Notes: generated from the sequence alone by a model not told the origin. 64,000 nucleotides of DNA from Bacteriovoracaceae bacterium (GCA_947377285.1 CANCFT010000003.1:1-64000); one strand, 5' to 3'. Positions 34,922 through 44,504 are shown, counted from the stretch's first letter. A program made the numbers and translations.

Positions 34922-36463
34922 GCGAGTTTGCATTTCATTTGCTGGCATCATGTCTCCTCGCTTGGAGGCTACCAAAACCCCCTTTTGGTATGTCTCTATC
35001 GCTTTTTCCAGCAGTCCCTCTGACTCAAGTGCTTTGCCGAGTAATAAGTAAGCACTAGAATATTTTGGATCAAACTCAATAACTTTATTTAAATTTATTA
35101 TTGCTTGCTCAAAATTTTTACGTTGAAAAAATATATCCGACATTCCAAAAAGCGCTATTGTGTCTTCTTCATCTATTTCAAGAACTTGTAAAAACATTTT
35201 TTCTCTACGAAGAGTTTCTTCTTCTTTTTTTCTCAACTCTTCTGCCAATTGTTTTTTTGAGCTGGCCTCTTGACCAAATATTGCAAATGATTTTAATGTT
35301 GCGAAACTTTTTTCTTCCTCAGCTTCAGTGATTTTACCTAATCTCATATAATAAAGAGATTTATTAGTGTGTGCCATGACAGAATTTGGATTAATTTCTT
35401 GAAGTTTATTCATCCATTCAATTGCTTCACCAAATCGTTCTTCTCGGCCGAGCATAACGCCAATCGATTCGTAAGCATCTGCAAAACTTGGATTAAATTC
35501 TATAGCTTTTTCTAAAAACTCAAATGCTTCTTTAAAATTATTTTCTTGATACGATTCGACTCCTAGATGATAAAGTTCTGTTGCAATATCTATAGGAGAG
35601 GCATTTGAATAAAAAGGAATTTTTGCAACTTCAACTCGAACTTCTTTTCCACCAAATAAGATAGTAAGCTTTCTTCCAATGACTCTAAAATCTCTAAAGA
35701 GTATTACCTGGGCGATATTTTTAATTTGGTAATTTAGTTTACCGGTTATTTTTAAACCTTCATCAGTATTAATTTGAAATTCTTGATTTAGGTACTTTTC
35801 AAGATTTTCATCATTTTCAAGTTTTAACAGCATTGGATAAAATGCTGCACCTCTGTTGTTTTCAATTTTTGAAACTGTTTCTTGACCTAAAAAGCATCCT
35901 TTTTTATAGGAAATGGCGATTTCATTTAAATAGCTTTCATTAACAAATTGAGAATTATTAATATCTTTTCCCCAATTGGGCCATCCATTGAGAATACGAA
36001 TTTCTTCTAATTCAAGCTCTGATGTTTGCTCTACATTCTGTAATTTGTTAAACCTTATTCTTGAATTAATTCCATAAAAGTTTAAATCAAAGAAATCTGC
36101 TTTTTCATCCGACGGGACTAAAAAATTATTAAAATGAATCCATATTTCAAGCTCACTTACTACTAAGTTTACCTCTTCCATAATTATATATTTTTCAAAA
36201 TCATTTATTATGGAAGAACAAAGTTCATTTGGACACATCAAATAGAGATAATTTTCAAATTTTGCAATAAAAAAATATGATTGAAGTTTGCCAACTCTAT
36301 TCAATCTACAAGTTAATTGGCCTTCATTATTGCTAATTAAGGATAAATCATTTGTAGTTTGACCTTGAAAAAAAACCTCTCTGTCTTTACCTGTTACTTT
36401 AATTAATGAATAATTTTTTAAAGAATATTGACTTGAATTAAATCGAATTGATGAAATTAACAC
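34886..36463 (-). CDS. YgfZ/GcvT-like folate protein fused to TPR repeats
   Basis: Residues 1 to about 285 form a YgfZ-type, GcvT-related domain with the diagnostic KKGCFLGQETVSKI (K-G-C-x-x-G-Q-E, conserved Cys). YgfZ uses folate to help maintain certain Fe-S enzymes. The remaining 240 residues are TPRs, e.g. LGVESYQENNFKEAFEFLEKAIEFNPSFADAYESIGVML, with a charged coiled insert (KKQLAEELRKKEEETLRREK). Standard YgfZ is about 325 residues with no TPRs; here total length is 525. It is 6 bases after an A-type Fe-S carrier gene, agreeing with a role in Fe-S biogenesis. The TPRs may recruit client proteins. Confidence 0.83.
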   Translation of the reverse strand: MLISSIRFNSSQYSLKNYSLIKVTGKDREVFFQGQTTNDLSLISNNEGQLTCRLNRVGKLQSYFFIAKFENYLYLMCPNELCSSIINDFEKYIIMEEVNLVVSELEIWIHFNNFLVPSDEKADFFDLNFYGINSRIRFNKLQNVEQTSELELEEIRILNGWPNWGKDINNSQFVNESYLNEIAISYKKGCFLGQETVSKIENNRGAAFYPMLLKLENDENLEKYLNQEFQINTDEGLKITGKLNYQIKNIAQVILFRDFRVIGRKLTILFGGKEVRVEVAKIPFYSNASPIDIATELYHLGVESYQENNFKEAFEFLEKAIEFNPSFADAYESIGVMLGREERFGEAIEWMNKLQEINPNSVMAHTNKSLYYMRLGKITEAEEEKSFATLKSFAIFGQEASSKKQLAEELRKKEEETLRREKMFLQVLEIDEEDTIALFGMSDIFFQRKNFEQAIINLNKVIEFDPKYSSAYLLLGKALESEGLLEKAIETYQKGVLVASKRGDMMPANEMQTRLNQLVMSSRLT

Positions 36464-36469
36464 TTTTTA

Positions 36470-36805
36470 TTAAACCGAAAAAGATTCACCACAACCACAA
36501 GTATTATTTGCATTTGGATTATTAAAAACGAAACCTTTACCGTTGAGCCCATCTTTAAAATCAAGCTCTACACCTTTTAAGTAAATTGAAGACTTTGGGT
36601 CAATGTAGATTTTAATTCCTTCGAATTCAATAATATTATCTTTTTCTTTTTTTTCTGAAAACTCAATTTTGTAAGATAGTCCCGAGCAACCTCCGCCAGT
36701 CACTCCTAGTCTTAAACCCGTATCAATTCCCTTTGATTCTTTAGAATAAATATCTCTAATATGAATAAGTGCTTTTTCAGTAACACTAATAATATTTTTT
36801 TCCAT
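36470..36805 (-). CDS. A-type Fe-S cluster carrier (ErpA/IscA family)
   Basis: The 111-residue HesB-type protein passes Fe-S clusters to target enzymes. The three cluster cysteines are in GVTGGGCSGLSY and the C-terminal NNTCGCGESFSV. Length and motif placement are standard; ErpA, IscA and SufA cannot be separated from the sequence alone, so no symbol is given. The gene starts the short operon with the YgfZ-TPR fusion. Confidence 0.93.
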   Translation of the reverse strand: MEKNIISVTEKALIHIRDIYSKESKGIDTGLRLGVTGGGCSGLSYKIEFSEKKEKDNIIEFEGIKIYIDPKSSIYLKGVELDFKDGLNGKGFVFNNPNANNTCGCGESFSV

Positions 36806-36941
36806 AAAAGTTCCTATTGTCGGGCAATTTGATAGGGATAAACTAGCCTTGTTGTATCATATTTTTCTGAAAAAGTCTTTTTTTGCCGCATTACTAAGTG
36901 CTTTGTTATTGAGATATAATTAGACAAAAGAGGATATATTT

Positions 36942-37466
36942 ATGGCCGTTGTATTATTGGTTACTACAATTGATGGGCAAACTACTGAATTATTAGTTTT
37001 AGAGAAATGCACTCTTGGAAGATCAAGTAATTGCGATCTTAAAATTGATGATAGGCAAATGAGTGGTAAACATGGAGTTTTTGAGCTAACACACAACGGT
37101 GAATTATTATATACAGACTTGGGCTCTAGTAATGGTTCTTATTTAAACAATAGTAAAATTGAAAAAATTCAATTCAAAATAAATGAATGTCTTAGACTTG
37201 GTAACACTACAGTAAAAATTATTTCCAAAAAATTAACAGCTAAAGAGTCTGTCTCAATTGGAGTAGGGCTATCTGATTCAAGCGCAACACTAGTAAAAAG
37301 TGTCCCCCCTGATTTCAATAATTCACCAAAACTAGAGAGTCGAGTTGCAAAACTCAAAGTTAAAAAAATAAATGCTAATGGAAAAGACAATATTATTGAT
37401 CAAGAAAAAAGCACAGGCGAAACTAAAATGCTTAAGCTTGAAATAAAAAGAAAACCAAAACGCTAA
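36942..37466 (+). CDS. FHA-domain protein
   Basis: An N-terminal forkhead-associated domain (residues 1-95) binds phosphothreonine peptides: LGRSSNCDLKIDDRQMSGKHGVFEL and DLGSSNGSYLNNSKI hold the usual Gly-Arg, Ser, His and Asn-Gly residues. The remaining 80 residues are Lys/Ser-rich and probably disordered. No kinase is adjacent. AGAGGATA precedes the ATG. It is monocistronic and nearly touches the convergent adenosyltransferase gene. The partner is unknown. Confidence 0.88.
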   Translation: MAVVLLVTTIDGQTTELLVLEKCTLGRSSNCDLKIDDRQMSGKHGVFELTHNGELLYTDLGSSNGSYLNNSKIEKIQFKINECLRLGNTTVKIISKKLTAKESVSIGVGLSDSSATLVKSVPPDFNNSPKLESRVAKLKVKKINANGKDNIIDQEKSTGETKMLKLEIKRKPKR

Positions 37467-37468
37467 TT

Positions 37469-38041
37469 TTAATTTTTAAATGCTATCCATTCTATTTCAC
37501 TTACTTTGTTCATATGATTTATAAACCGGGAGAGAATAAAAAAATAATCAGATAATCTATTCATCAATACCAATGCGCTGGCAGGAACTTCTCCCGGGTG
37601 CTGTTCTTCAAAATCGACCATTTGTCTTTCGACCCTTCTGCAAACTGTTCTACAAACATGAAAGACAGATGCCTCAGGACTCCCACCGGGAAGAATAAAT
37701 GTTTTTAACACTGGAAGAACTGAATCCATTTTATCAATTTCTCTTTCTAGCTTCTCTATCAATACTACTTTAATTTGGGGCAATTTATATTGCAGTCTTT
37801 TTTCTTTTTCACAGGCCAGGTTACTGCCGAGGTCAAACAAGGAAGATTGAATTTCATTCAAAAAAATCTTATCGAAGTTTTTAGGAAGAAACGATATACC
37901 CACTCCAATCTGAGAATTCAATTCATCGACTTCTCCATATAAATGAATCCGAGGATCACTTTTTTTAATTCTCGTACCTCCCACCAATCCGGTCGTCCCA
38001 ACATCTCCAGTACGAGTATATACTGCTGATTTTTTCATCAC
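37469..38041 (-). CDS. Cob(I)alamin adenosyltransferase, PduO/MmaB type
   Basis: The enzyme converts cob(I)alamin and ATP to adenosylcobalamin, the cofactor of the mutase encoded just upstream. VYTRTGDVGTTGLVGGTRIKKSDPRI is the ATP-binding signature and the family's GSPEASVFHVCRTVCRRVERQMVDF and LVLMNRLSDYFFILSRFIN helices are clear. The 190-residue length is normal. Its start overlaps the IcmF stop by 4 bases, so enzyme and cofactor maker are coupled; members can also deliver the cofactor directly. Confidence 0.93.
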   Translation of the reverse strand: MMKKSAVYTRTGDVGTTGLVGGTRIKKSDPRIHLYGEVDELNSQIGVGISFLPKNFDKIFLNEIQSSLFDLGSNLACEKEKRLQYKLPQIKVVLIEKLEREIDKMDSVLPVLKTFILPGGSPEASVFHVCRTVCRRVERQMVDFEEQHPGEVPASALVLMNRLSDYFFILSRFINHMNKVSEIEWIAFKN

Positions 38042-41000
38042 ATATTCCTTCTGTACTTGCCACCAACTTCATACAAGAGGTTCGTTATTTGGCCTAGACT
38101 TGCAAAATTAACAGTCATTAAAAGTTCTTCAAATATATTACCGTTACTAAGTGCAACTGCTTTTAACTTTTTTAATGCTTCTGCTGTTAAATCTTGGTTT
38201 CTTAACTTAAACTTTTCAAGCCTTTTTATCTGATCCATTTTTTCATCATCAGTGCATCGGGAAATTTCTATTTCTCTAGACATTTGTTCACCAATATCTG
38301 GTGCAATGTATGTATTAACTCCAATAATTGGGAATGCTCCACTATCTTTAAGAGTTTCATAATAAAGTGATTCTTCTTGAATTTTTGATCTTTGATACAT
38401 ACTTTCCATTGCACCCAAGACACCACCTTTGTCAGAAATATTTTCAAACTCCCTTAATACTTGCTCTTCTACTATCGCGGCTAACTCCTCTACGATATAA
38501 GAGCCTTGTAGTGGATTATCTGTTTTGTTCATTCCAAACTCACGATTGATAATCATTTGAATGGCCATGGCCCTTCTGACAGACTCTTCCGTTGGAGTAG
38601 TAATCGCTTCATCGTAAGCATTAGTATGTAGAGAATTACAGTTATCTGAAAGAGCTAAAAAAGCCTGAAGGGTAGTTCTAATATCATTGAAGTCTATTTC
38701 TTGAGCATGTAAAGATCTACCAGACGTTTGTACATGGTATTTAAATTGTTGTGATTTCTCATTAGCACCATATTTATCTCTAAGAGTAACTGCCCAAATT
38801 TTACGAGCAACTCTACCCATAACTGTATATTCTGGATCTAAACCATTAGAAAAAAAATATGATAAATTTTGGCAAAAATCATTTATATCCATTCCTCGAC
38901 TTAAATAATATTCAACAAAAGTAAATCCATTAGTTAATGTAAAAGCCATTTGAGAAATGGGATTTGCCCCTGCTTCGGCTATGTGGTAACCAGAAATTGA
39001 AACCGAGTAATAATTTTTTATTTTATTTCTGCAGAAAAGTTCTTGAATATCACCCATCATTTTTAATGCAAATTCCAATGAAAATATGCATGTATTTTGA
39101 GCCTGATCTTCTTTTAAGATATCTGCCTGAACGGTTCCTCTTACCTGTTTCATTATTTCTATACGTTTTAATTGATTCCAAAAATCATCACCTTTTAAAG
39201 TTTGTTTCATCGCAGTGTTCATATACATTGCTAAGATAATTGGGGCAGGCCCATTTATAGTCATTGAGACTGATGTTTGAGGATCAATCAAACTAAAACC
39301 TTTATAGAGATCTTCCATATCATCTAGTGTTGCAATTGAGACTCCGGCCTCTCCTATTTTTCCAAAAATATCTGGGCGTGTATCAGGATCTTCACCATAA
39401 AGAGTTACTGAATCAAATGCTGTTGACAGGCGTTTCGCTTGATCATCTTTAGAAAGGTAGTGAAATCGTGTATTAGTCCTAAGAGGGCCACCTTCGCCAG
39501 CAAACATTCTTTTTGGATCTTCATCTGCTCTTTTAAAAGGGAAGATCCCTGCTGAAAATGGAAAATGTCCAGGAAGGTTAGAAGTTTTTAAAAACCGGTA
39601 TTTATCTGTTAGAGAGTAAAATTTAGGATAAGCTACTTTTGAAATGTCATTTTGAGAAAGTGATTTATATTTTGTTTCAACTTTAATTTCTTTTCCTCGA
39701 ACAAAATATGAAAAGACTCCCGATTCATATTGAGCGATTGTCTCATCTAAAGTTTTTAAATTTTCAAAGACATCTTCTGGAATTGTTTTTTTTATTTCCT
39801 CCAGTTTTGAAATAACATCTTTATTGCCAGCTAATAATTGAGAAGTAATTAGTAGCGCTTCATAATCACGCAATTTCTCTGCATTTAAAAATGTATTACG
39901 ATTGTAATGTCTTAGCGTTGAGGCAATATCTCTTAAATATAGTGTGCGCTCTGGCGCTATAATTCTATTCTTAACTAGCGGGGCTTTGTCACACTTGATT
40001 GTAGTTATGTCATCAGTCACTACATTCATGGATTTAGCAATGTCACAAAAAAGTGCATTCACACCGACATCATTAAATTGGGATGCCATTGTCCCATAAA
40101 TTGGCAATTCAGCATCTTCCGGAGAACCTGGATGTCCAGCGAATAAATTATGATTTCTTCTGTATTGTTTGCGTATGTCTCTTAAAGCATCTTCTGATCT
40201 AGGTTTTTCAAATTTATTAATGACAATAAAGCTCGCTGCTTCAAGCATTTCTATTTTCTCTAATTGTGTTGCAGCTCCATACTCTGGAGTCATTACGTAA
40301 ATACATTTATCTGCAACTTTTGTAATTTCGTCAGAAGCTTGGCCAATTCCAGAAGTCTCAACCAAAATTAAATCAAATGATTGAGATTTTAAAAAGTTTA
40401 CTACTTCTTTTATATGAGGAGATAGTTCAGTGTTTGAATTTCTAGTTGCCAGGGAACGAATATAAAAATTGGAAAAGCTAGCACTCCCCAATCTGATTCT
40501 GTCACCCAATAAAGCCCCAGATGTTTTTTTCTTTGTTGGGTCCACTGAAATTAGGGCAATCCTTGAATTTGGAGAATGGCGATAAAAGCGTAACAATAAT
40601 TCGTCAATTAAAGATGATTTTCCCGCACCACCTGTACCAGTAATTCCCAGCACAGGAATAGTTCCCAGCTTGTATTCTATTGGTGATGAGCCTTCATTTT
40701 CAATTGCCGTAATTACTTTTGAAATTTCTCGGTCACTTAATTTATTAACATCAAATTGATTGAAATTTACACCCACAAGAGTAGACTCACTCGCCTTTTC
40801 AATCATGTCGTCAATAATGCCATTGAGTCCTATTTCCATTCCATCTTGAGGAGAATAGATGCGAGTTATTCCTCTAGAATGAAGTAATTTTATTTCGCTA
40901 GGAGTAATAACCCCACCGCCGCCGCCAAAAATTTTAATTTTCGCAGCACCTGCAGCATCTAACAGCTCTCTAATATAAGTAAAATATTCAACGTGCCCAC

Positions 41001-41193
41001 CTTGATATGAACTCAGTGCAACACCGTTGGCATCTTCCTGTAGGGCCGCGTCTACAACCTCTTGGGCGGAGCGATTATGGCCCAAGTGGATAACTTCAAC
41101 ACCTTTTGATTGGAGCATTCGTCGCATAATATTGATTGAGACATCATGCCCGTCGAAAAGGCTTGCAGCAGTAACAAATCTAAGTTTTTTCAT
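38038..41193 (-). CDS. icmF: Fused isobutyryl-CoA mutase IcmF with MeaB-type GTPase domain
   Basis: One 1051-residue chain holds the B12-binding domain (1-130, DGHDVSINIMRRML with His16 as the cobalt ligand), a MeaB-like G-protein chaperone (about 175-415, P-loop GTGGAGKSS near 186-194) and a mutase TIM barrel (about 530-1040, starting with FPFSAGIFPFKRADEDPKRMFAGEGGP). This domain order is that of IcmF, which interconverts isobutyryl- and n-butyryl-CoA and also works on isovaleryl-CoA. The GIFPFKR pattern differs from methylmalonyl-CoA mutases. It links branched amino acid or odd acyl-CoA catabolism to the acyl-CoA dehydrogenase/ETF set at 55213. Exact substrate preference is not provable here. 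Confidence 0.94.
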   Translation of the reverse strand: MKKLRFVTAASLFDGHDVSINIMRRMLQSKGVEVIHLGHNRSAQEVVDAALQEDANGVALSSYQGGHVEYFTYIRELLDAAGAAKIKIFGGGGGVITPSEIKLLHSRGITRIYSPQDGMEIGLNGIIDDMIEKASESTLVGVNFNQFDVNKLSDREISKVITAIENEGSSPIEYKLGTIPVLGITGTGGAGKSSLIDELLLRFYRHSPNSRIALISVDPTKKKTSGALLGDRIRLGSASFSNFYIRSLATRNSNTELSPHIKEVVNFLKSQSFDLILVETSGIGQASDEITKVADKCIYVMTPEYGAATQLEKIEMLEAASFIVINKFEKPRSEDALRDIRKQYRRNHNLFAGHPGSPEDAELPIYGTMASQFNDVGVNALFCDIAKSMNVVTDDITTIKCDKAPLVKNRIIAPERTLYLRDIASTLRHYNRNTFLNAEKLRDYEALLITSQLLAGNKDVISKLEEIKKTIPEDVFENLKTLDETIAQYESGVFSYFVRGKEIKVETKYKSLSQNDISKVAYPKFYSLTDKYRFLKTSNLPGHFPFSAGIFPFKRADEDPKRMFAGEGGPLRTNTRFHYLSKDDQAKRLSTAFDSVTLYGEDPDTRPDIFGKIGEAGVSIATLDDMEDLYKGFSLIDPQTSVSMTINGPAPIILAMYMNTAMKQTLKGDDFWNQLKRIEIMKQVRGTVQADILKEDQAQNTCIFSLEFALKMMGDIQELFCRNKIKNYYSVSISGYHIAEAGANPISQMAFTLTNGFTFVEYYLSRGMDINDFCQNLSYFFSNGLDPEYTVMGRVARKIWAVTLRDKYGANEKSQQFKYHVQTSGRSLHAQEIDFNDIRTTLQAFLALSDNCNSLHTNAYDEAITTPTEESVRRAMAIQMIINREFGMNKTDNPLQGSYIVEELAAIVEEQVLREFENISDKGGVLGAMESMYQRSKIQEESLYYETLKDSGAFPIIGVNTYIAPDIGEQMSREIEISRCTDDEKMDQIKRLEKFKLRNQDLTAEALKKLKAVALSNGNIFEELLMTVNFASLGQITNLLYEVGGKYRRNM

Positions 41194-41323
41194 AGTGACC
41201 CATCTTTTTAAGAGATATTAAATCCAATAACTTTAAATCCAGGTAAATCTATTAGCAAGAAAAGTGGATTTAGGTTATAATTGGTATCAATTATTAACAC
41301 AATTTTTATGAATTTGGTTTGCT

Positions 41324-41749
41324 ATGAGCACCGATAATTTAACGAATAAAGAAATAAATAACGAAGAAGCTATCATAGTGGAAAACCCTTTCCATTCAGC
41401 GCGCTTGAAACCTAAACGAAAGGGTAAAAAGCCACCTAAGTTATTAGCTGTTGTGCACCAATCAGGTTGTACTGGTTGCGAAATTTGCATTCAAGGTTGT
41501 CCTGTTGATTCTATAGAACTCGTACCAGGTCCTCTTCCAGAAAATCCTCAATTTCAGCAAACAGTTGAAATTGATTTAGCTCGCTGTATTGGTTGCCAGA
41601 ATTGTTCTCAAGATTGTCCTTGGGAAACAATAACAATGTATGAACACAACGATGCCTTCATTGCTTGGTCTAGCGAAACTTTATTTTCAGAACTTTATGT
41701 TGATGAAGTAAAAGTCGATGAAATGAAAAAGCTTGTATCTGGAAATTAA
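41324..41749 (+). CDS. Two-cluster 4Fe-4S ferredoxin-like protein
   Basis: The 141-residue protein contains two CxxCxxCxxxCP motifs: CTGCEICIQGCP and CIGCQNCSQDCP, spaced as in bacterial 2[4Fe-4S] ferredoxins, with basic and acidic extensions at the ends. It should carry electrons between unidentified partners. It is divergent from icmF and converges on lgt with a 4-base overlap. Partner oxidoreductases are not adjacent. Confidence 0.88.
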   Translation: MSTDNLTNKEINNEEAIIVENPFHSARLKPKRKGKKPPKLLAVVHQSGCTGCEICIQGCPVDSIELVPGPLPENPQFQQTVEIDLARCIGCQNCSQDCPWETITMYEHNDAFIAWSSETLFSELYVDEVKVDEMKKLVSGN

Positions 41750-42483
41750 TTTTTTTTATTAAATATTTTCTTAGAAAGAATTGCTAAAACCATCAATCCT
41801 ATTGAAATAAATTGTGATGTTGAAAAAGAGAGCCAAAAAACACCACGAATTTCATCTCCTCTAAAAAATTCTATTAAAAATCTAATTGTTGAATAGATAA
41901 GAACATAATTCGTTATTACGTTTAAATTACTTTTTTTATCTTTAATCCATTTTAATGAAAAATATCCGAGAATTATTAGTGAGAATGCCTCATAGAGTTG
42001 AACAGGATGACGAAACTCCCCATTCATTTGAACGGCCCAGGGTAAATCGCATTGAACACCATAACAACAACCAGTCATAAAACAACCAATTCTACCAATG
42101 GCATGACCAAATATTAATCCCGGCATTAATAAAAAGCTTTTTTTGAAATCAAATTTTTTTAGACCTAATGAATAGATTAAATAAAAGATTAGTCCAAAAA
42201 TTAATCCTCCATAAAAAACAAACCCACCTCCAAGCCAAAAATAATTAGCGTAAATATATTGATAGATTTTATGTTGAGCTGAAAACAAGAGGAAAAATAA
42301 TTTTGCCCCAACCCAAGAAGAGATAAATATCCCTATAAAAAACTTTAAAAGGGGTGCTGAGTCTTCTTTATATTTATCAAATAAGAAAACTGTTAAATAA
42401 TATCCAACACCCCATGCCAACCCCATAAATAATGGATATGAAAAAAGTGTAAAATAAGTGGATTTAAATAGTATTGGTAACAA
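41746..42483 (-). CDS. lgt: Prolipoprotein diacylglyceryl transferase
   Basis: Lgt attaches diacylglycerol to the lipobox cysteine of prolipoproteins in the inner membrane. The 245-residue polytopic protein has about seven membrane helices and the variant signature FGHAIGRIGCFMTGCCYG, followed by PWAV and HPVQLYEAF. That cysteine-rich variant replaces the G-N-F-x-N-G-E form of E. coli and is common in some delta-type bacteria. It overlaps lspA, the next enzyme of the same pathway, by 20 bases. Confidence 0.93.
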   Translation of the reverse strand: MLPILFKSTYFTLFSYPLFMGLAWGVGYYLTVFLFDKYKEDSAPLLKFFIGIFISSWVGAKLFFLLFSAQHKIYQYIYANYFWLGGGFVFYGGLIFGLIFYLIYSLGLKKFDFKKSFLLMPGLIFGHAIGRIGCFMTGCCYGVQCDLPWAVQMNGEFRHPVQLYEAFSLIILGYFSLKWIKDKKSNLNVITNYVLIYSTIRFLIEFFRGDEIRGVFWLSFSTSQFISIGLMVLAILSKKIFNKKN

Positions 42484-42967
42484 TGTCTTCTTTCTTTTTA
42501 TTCAAAAATAAAAGATCAATAATTAATAATATGGCCGCAATTGTAATTGAGCTATCTGCAATATTAAAAGCTGCGAAATGGTGTGTACTCCAAAAGAAAT
42601 CAAAAAAATCTACAACATAATTCATACTAAAGCGGTCGATGAGATTTCCAACAGCTCCAGCAAAAATAAGGCTATAAGATAAACAATGAATTAAATTAGA
42701 ATTTCGATTTGTCCAAATTAAATAAACCAACCAAAAACAAGCAACCACTGGTAAAGCAAAAAACAAAGGTGTTCTTATATATTCTGGAGCATAAGCGAGC
42801 ATTCCAAAGGCAGCTCCTGGATTTCTCACATAGGTTAGATGAAAGAAATTTGGAATGACAGGAACCGATTCTCCTAATGAAAATTTTTGCTGAACCATTC
42901 CTTTTGTTAATTGGTCAGAAATAATAATTGTCGCGATCATAATGCACATTTTAAAAATTCTATTCAT
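42464..42967 (-). CDS. lspA: Lipoprotein signal peptidase II
   Basis: LspA removes the signal peptide after lipidation. The 167-residue protein has four membrane helices and both catalytic aspartate blocks, GNLIDRF and AFNIADSSI, plus the VRNPGAAFGML segment. Gene order lspA-lgt with overlap means the two maturation steps are made together, apt in a genome with as many lipoproteins as this window shows. Confidence 0.96.
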   Translation of the reverse strand: MNRIFKMCIMIATIIISDQLTKGMVQQKFSLGESVPVIPNFFHLTYVRNPGAAFGMLAYAPEYIRTPLFFALPVVACFWLVYLIWTNRNSNLIHCLSYSLIFAGAVGNLIDRFSMNYVVDFFDFFWSTHHFAAFNIADSSITIAAILLIIDLLFLNKKKEDIVTNTI

Positions 42968-42971
42968 TTTA

Positions 42972-44468
42972 TTAACCGTTTACATAATCTTTTGCTGTGA
43001 TTTCATATTTTTCAATTTTTCTAAGCAATGTTTTTTTCGGAATATTTGCCTTCAGCGCAGTTTGATTTATTTTTCCTCGATTTTGCTTTAAAGCCCAGAC
43101 AATAAATTCTTTTTCAAACAAATCTTTTGCTATTTGAAAATCCATAACCATTTCTTTTGAATTTAGAATATTATTAAAAGAAAATCCTTCGTTTACTCTA
43201 ACGACATCATCACTTTTCATGTCAAATATAGAATCTTGAATTCCTTCAACATCAATCATTAATTCAGAATTTTCTTCTGGCTCAGGGACTTTCGTGGCGG
43301 AAGTTAATTTTAAATTTGAAGGTAGAGAAGGTGCTTGAATCATATCAGAAGATTCAATGATAAAAGCGTGTTCAATTACATTTCTCAACTCTCTAATATT
43401 TCCAGGCCATGAAAAATTAACTAATAAATTTTTAGCTTCTTCGCTTACGCCTTTGATATTTAAAGCATGAACATTATTAAAGTATTTTATGTAGTATTCG
43501 ACCAAATGGGGAATATCGCTTTTTCTTTCTCTAAGAGGTGGTAAATAGACTGGAAGTACGTTTAAGCGATAAAATAAATCTTCGCGAAAAGTACCATCTT
43601 TAATCATTTGCTCAAAAGGTTTATGAGAGGCTGCGATAACACGTACATCAACTTTTATTTCTCGATTAGATCCAATTGGTGTGAATGTTTTTTCTTGTAA
43701 TACTCTTAAAAGCTTTACTTGCATTGTTGGAGAAACATCACCAATTTCATCTAAGAAAAGTGTTCCACCATCAGCGTATTGAAACTTTCCAAGCTTTCTT
43801 TCATTTGCTCCAGTGAAAGCTCCTTTTTCATGCCCAAACAATTCTGATTCAATTAAATTCTCAGGAACTGCGGCTAAATTAATTGTAACAAATTTAGCAT
43901 CTTTTCGAGGGCCATTATAATGTATAGCTCTTGCAACTAGCTCTTTACCTGTACCAGACTCACCTCTAATTAAAACAGGAGTATTAACTTTTGCAAGCTT
44001 GTCGATTACATTAAAAACTTTTTGCATTACATGAGATTCACCAACAAATTGATCATCCCCTCCAAGTGAGAGCCGAGGAGAAGAAAAGAGTGAAGTCTCA
44101 ACTAGAGATCTTGCTTTAAGCGCTCGCTTAATAAGAGCGACTAAATTTTCAGATGAAATTGGCTTTTCTAAATAATTATATGCACCTTCTTTAACTACTT
44201 TTACGGCATCAGAAACATTGGAATATGCTGTTAAAATAATCACGATGACAGATGGATCAACTTTTTTAATTTCAGTTAAGGCGGATATCCCATCCATTTC
44301 TGGCATGTTGACATCCATTACAACTAAATCATATTTTTCTTTATAGACCGCCAGCAAAGCCTCTTTACCATTATTGGCAACATCTACTGAAAAATTATGA
44401 TAAAGAAGAGCTTCTTTAACAGAATTTTGTAAAACCTTATCATCATCTACAACAAGTACTCGATGCAT
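42972..44468 (-). CDS. NtrC-family sigma-54-dependent response regulator
   Basis: The receiver domain (1-120) has the phospho-acceptor Asp52 in VVMDVNMPEMDG. The AAA+ domain (about 140-375) includes GESGTGKELVARAIH, the sigma-54 loop GAFTGA and FLDEIG. An extra linker of about 60 residues follows, then a Fis-type helix-turn-helix (INQTALKANIPKKTLLRKIEKY). It therefore activates sigma-54 promoters when phosphorylated. The upstream CHASE2 kinase, 36 bases away, is its probable partner. Target genes are unknown. Confidence 0.94.
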   Translation of the reverse strand: MHRVLVVDDDKVLQNSVKEALLYHNFSVDVANNGKEALLAVYKEKYDLVVMDVNMPEMDGISALTEIKKVDPSVIVIILTAYSNVSDAVKVVKEGAYNYLEKPISSENLVALIKRALKARSLVETSLFSSPRLSLGGDDQFVGESHVMQKVFNVIDKLAKVNTPVLIRGESGTGKELVARAIHYNGPRKDAKFVTINLAAVPENLIESELFGHEKGAFTGANERKLGKFQYADGGTLFLDEIGDVSPTMQVKLLRVLQEKTFTPIGSNREIKVDVRVIAASHKPFEQMIKDGTFREDLFYRLNVLPVYLPPLRERKSDIPHLVEYYIKYFNNVHALNIKGVSEEAKNLLVNFSWPGNIRELRNVIEHAFIIESSDMIQAPSLPSNLKLTSATKVPEPEENSELMIDVEGIQDSIFDMKSDDVVRVNEGFSFNNILNSKEMVMDFQIAKDLFEKEFIVWALKQNRGKINQTALKANIPKKTLLRKIEKYEITAKDYVNG

Positions 44469-44504
44469 ATCATTCTCCTCGCCTTTTAACTTACCAATAT
44501 TTTA

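Noticed and set aside
41194-41323. Cobalamin riboswitch upstream of icmF
   Set aside because: The gap of 130 bases is too short for a normal B12 riboswitch and I saw no B12-box-like sequence.
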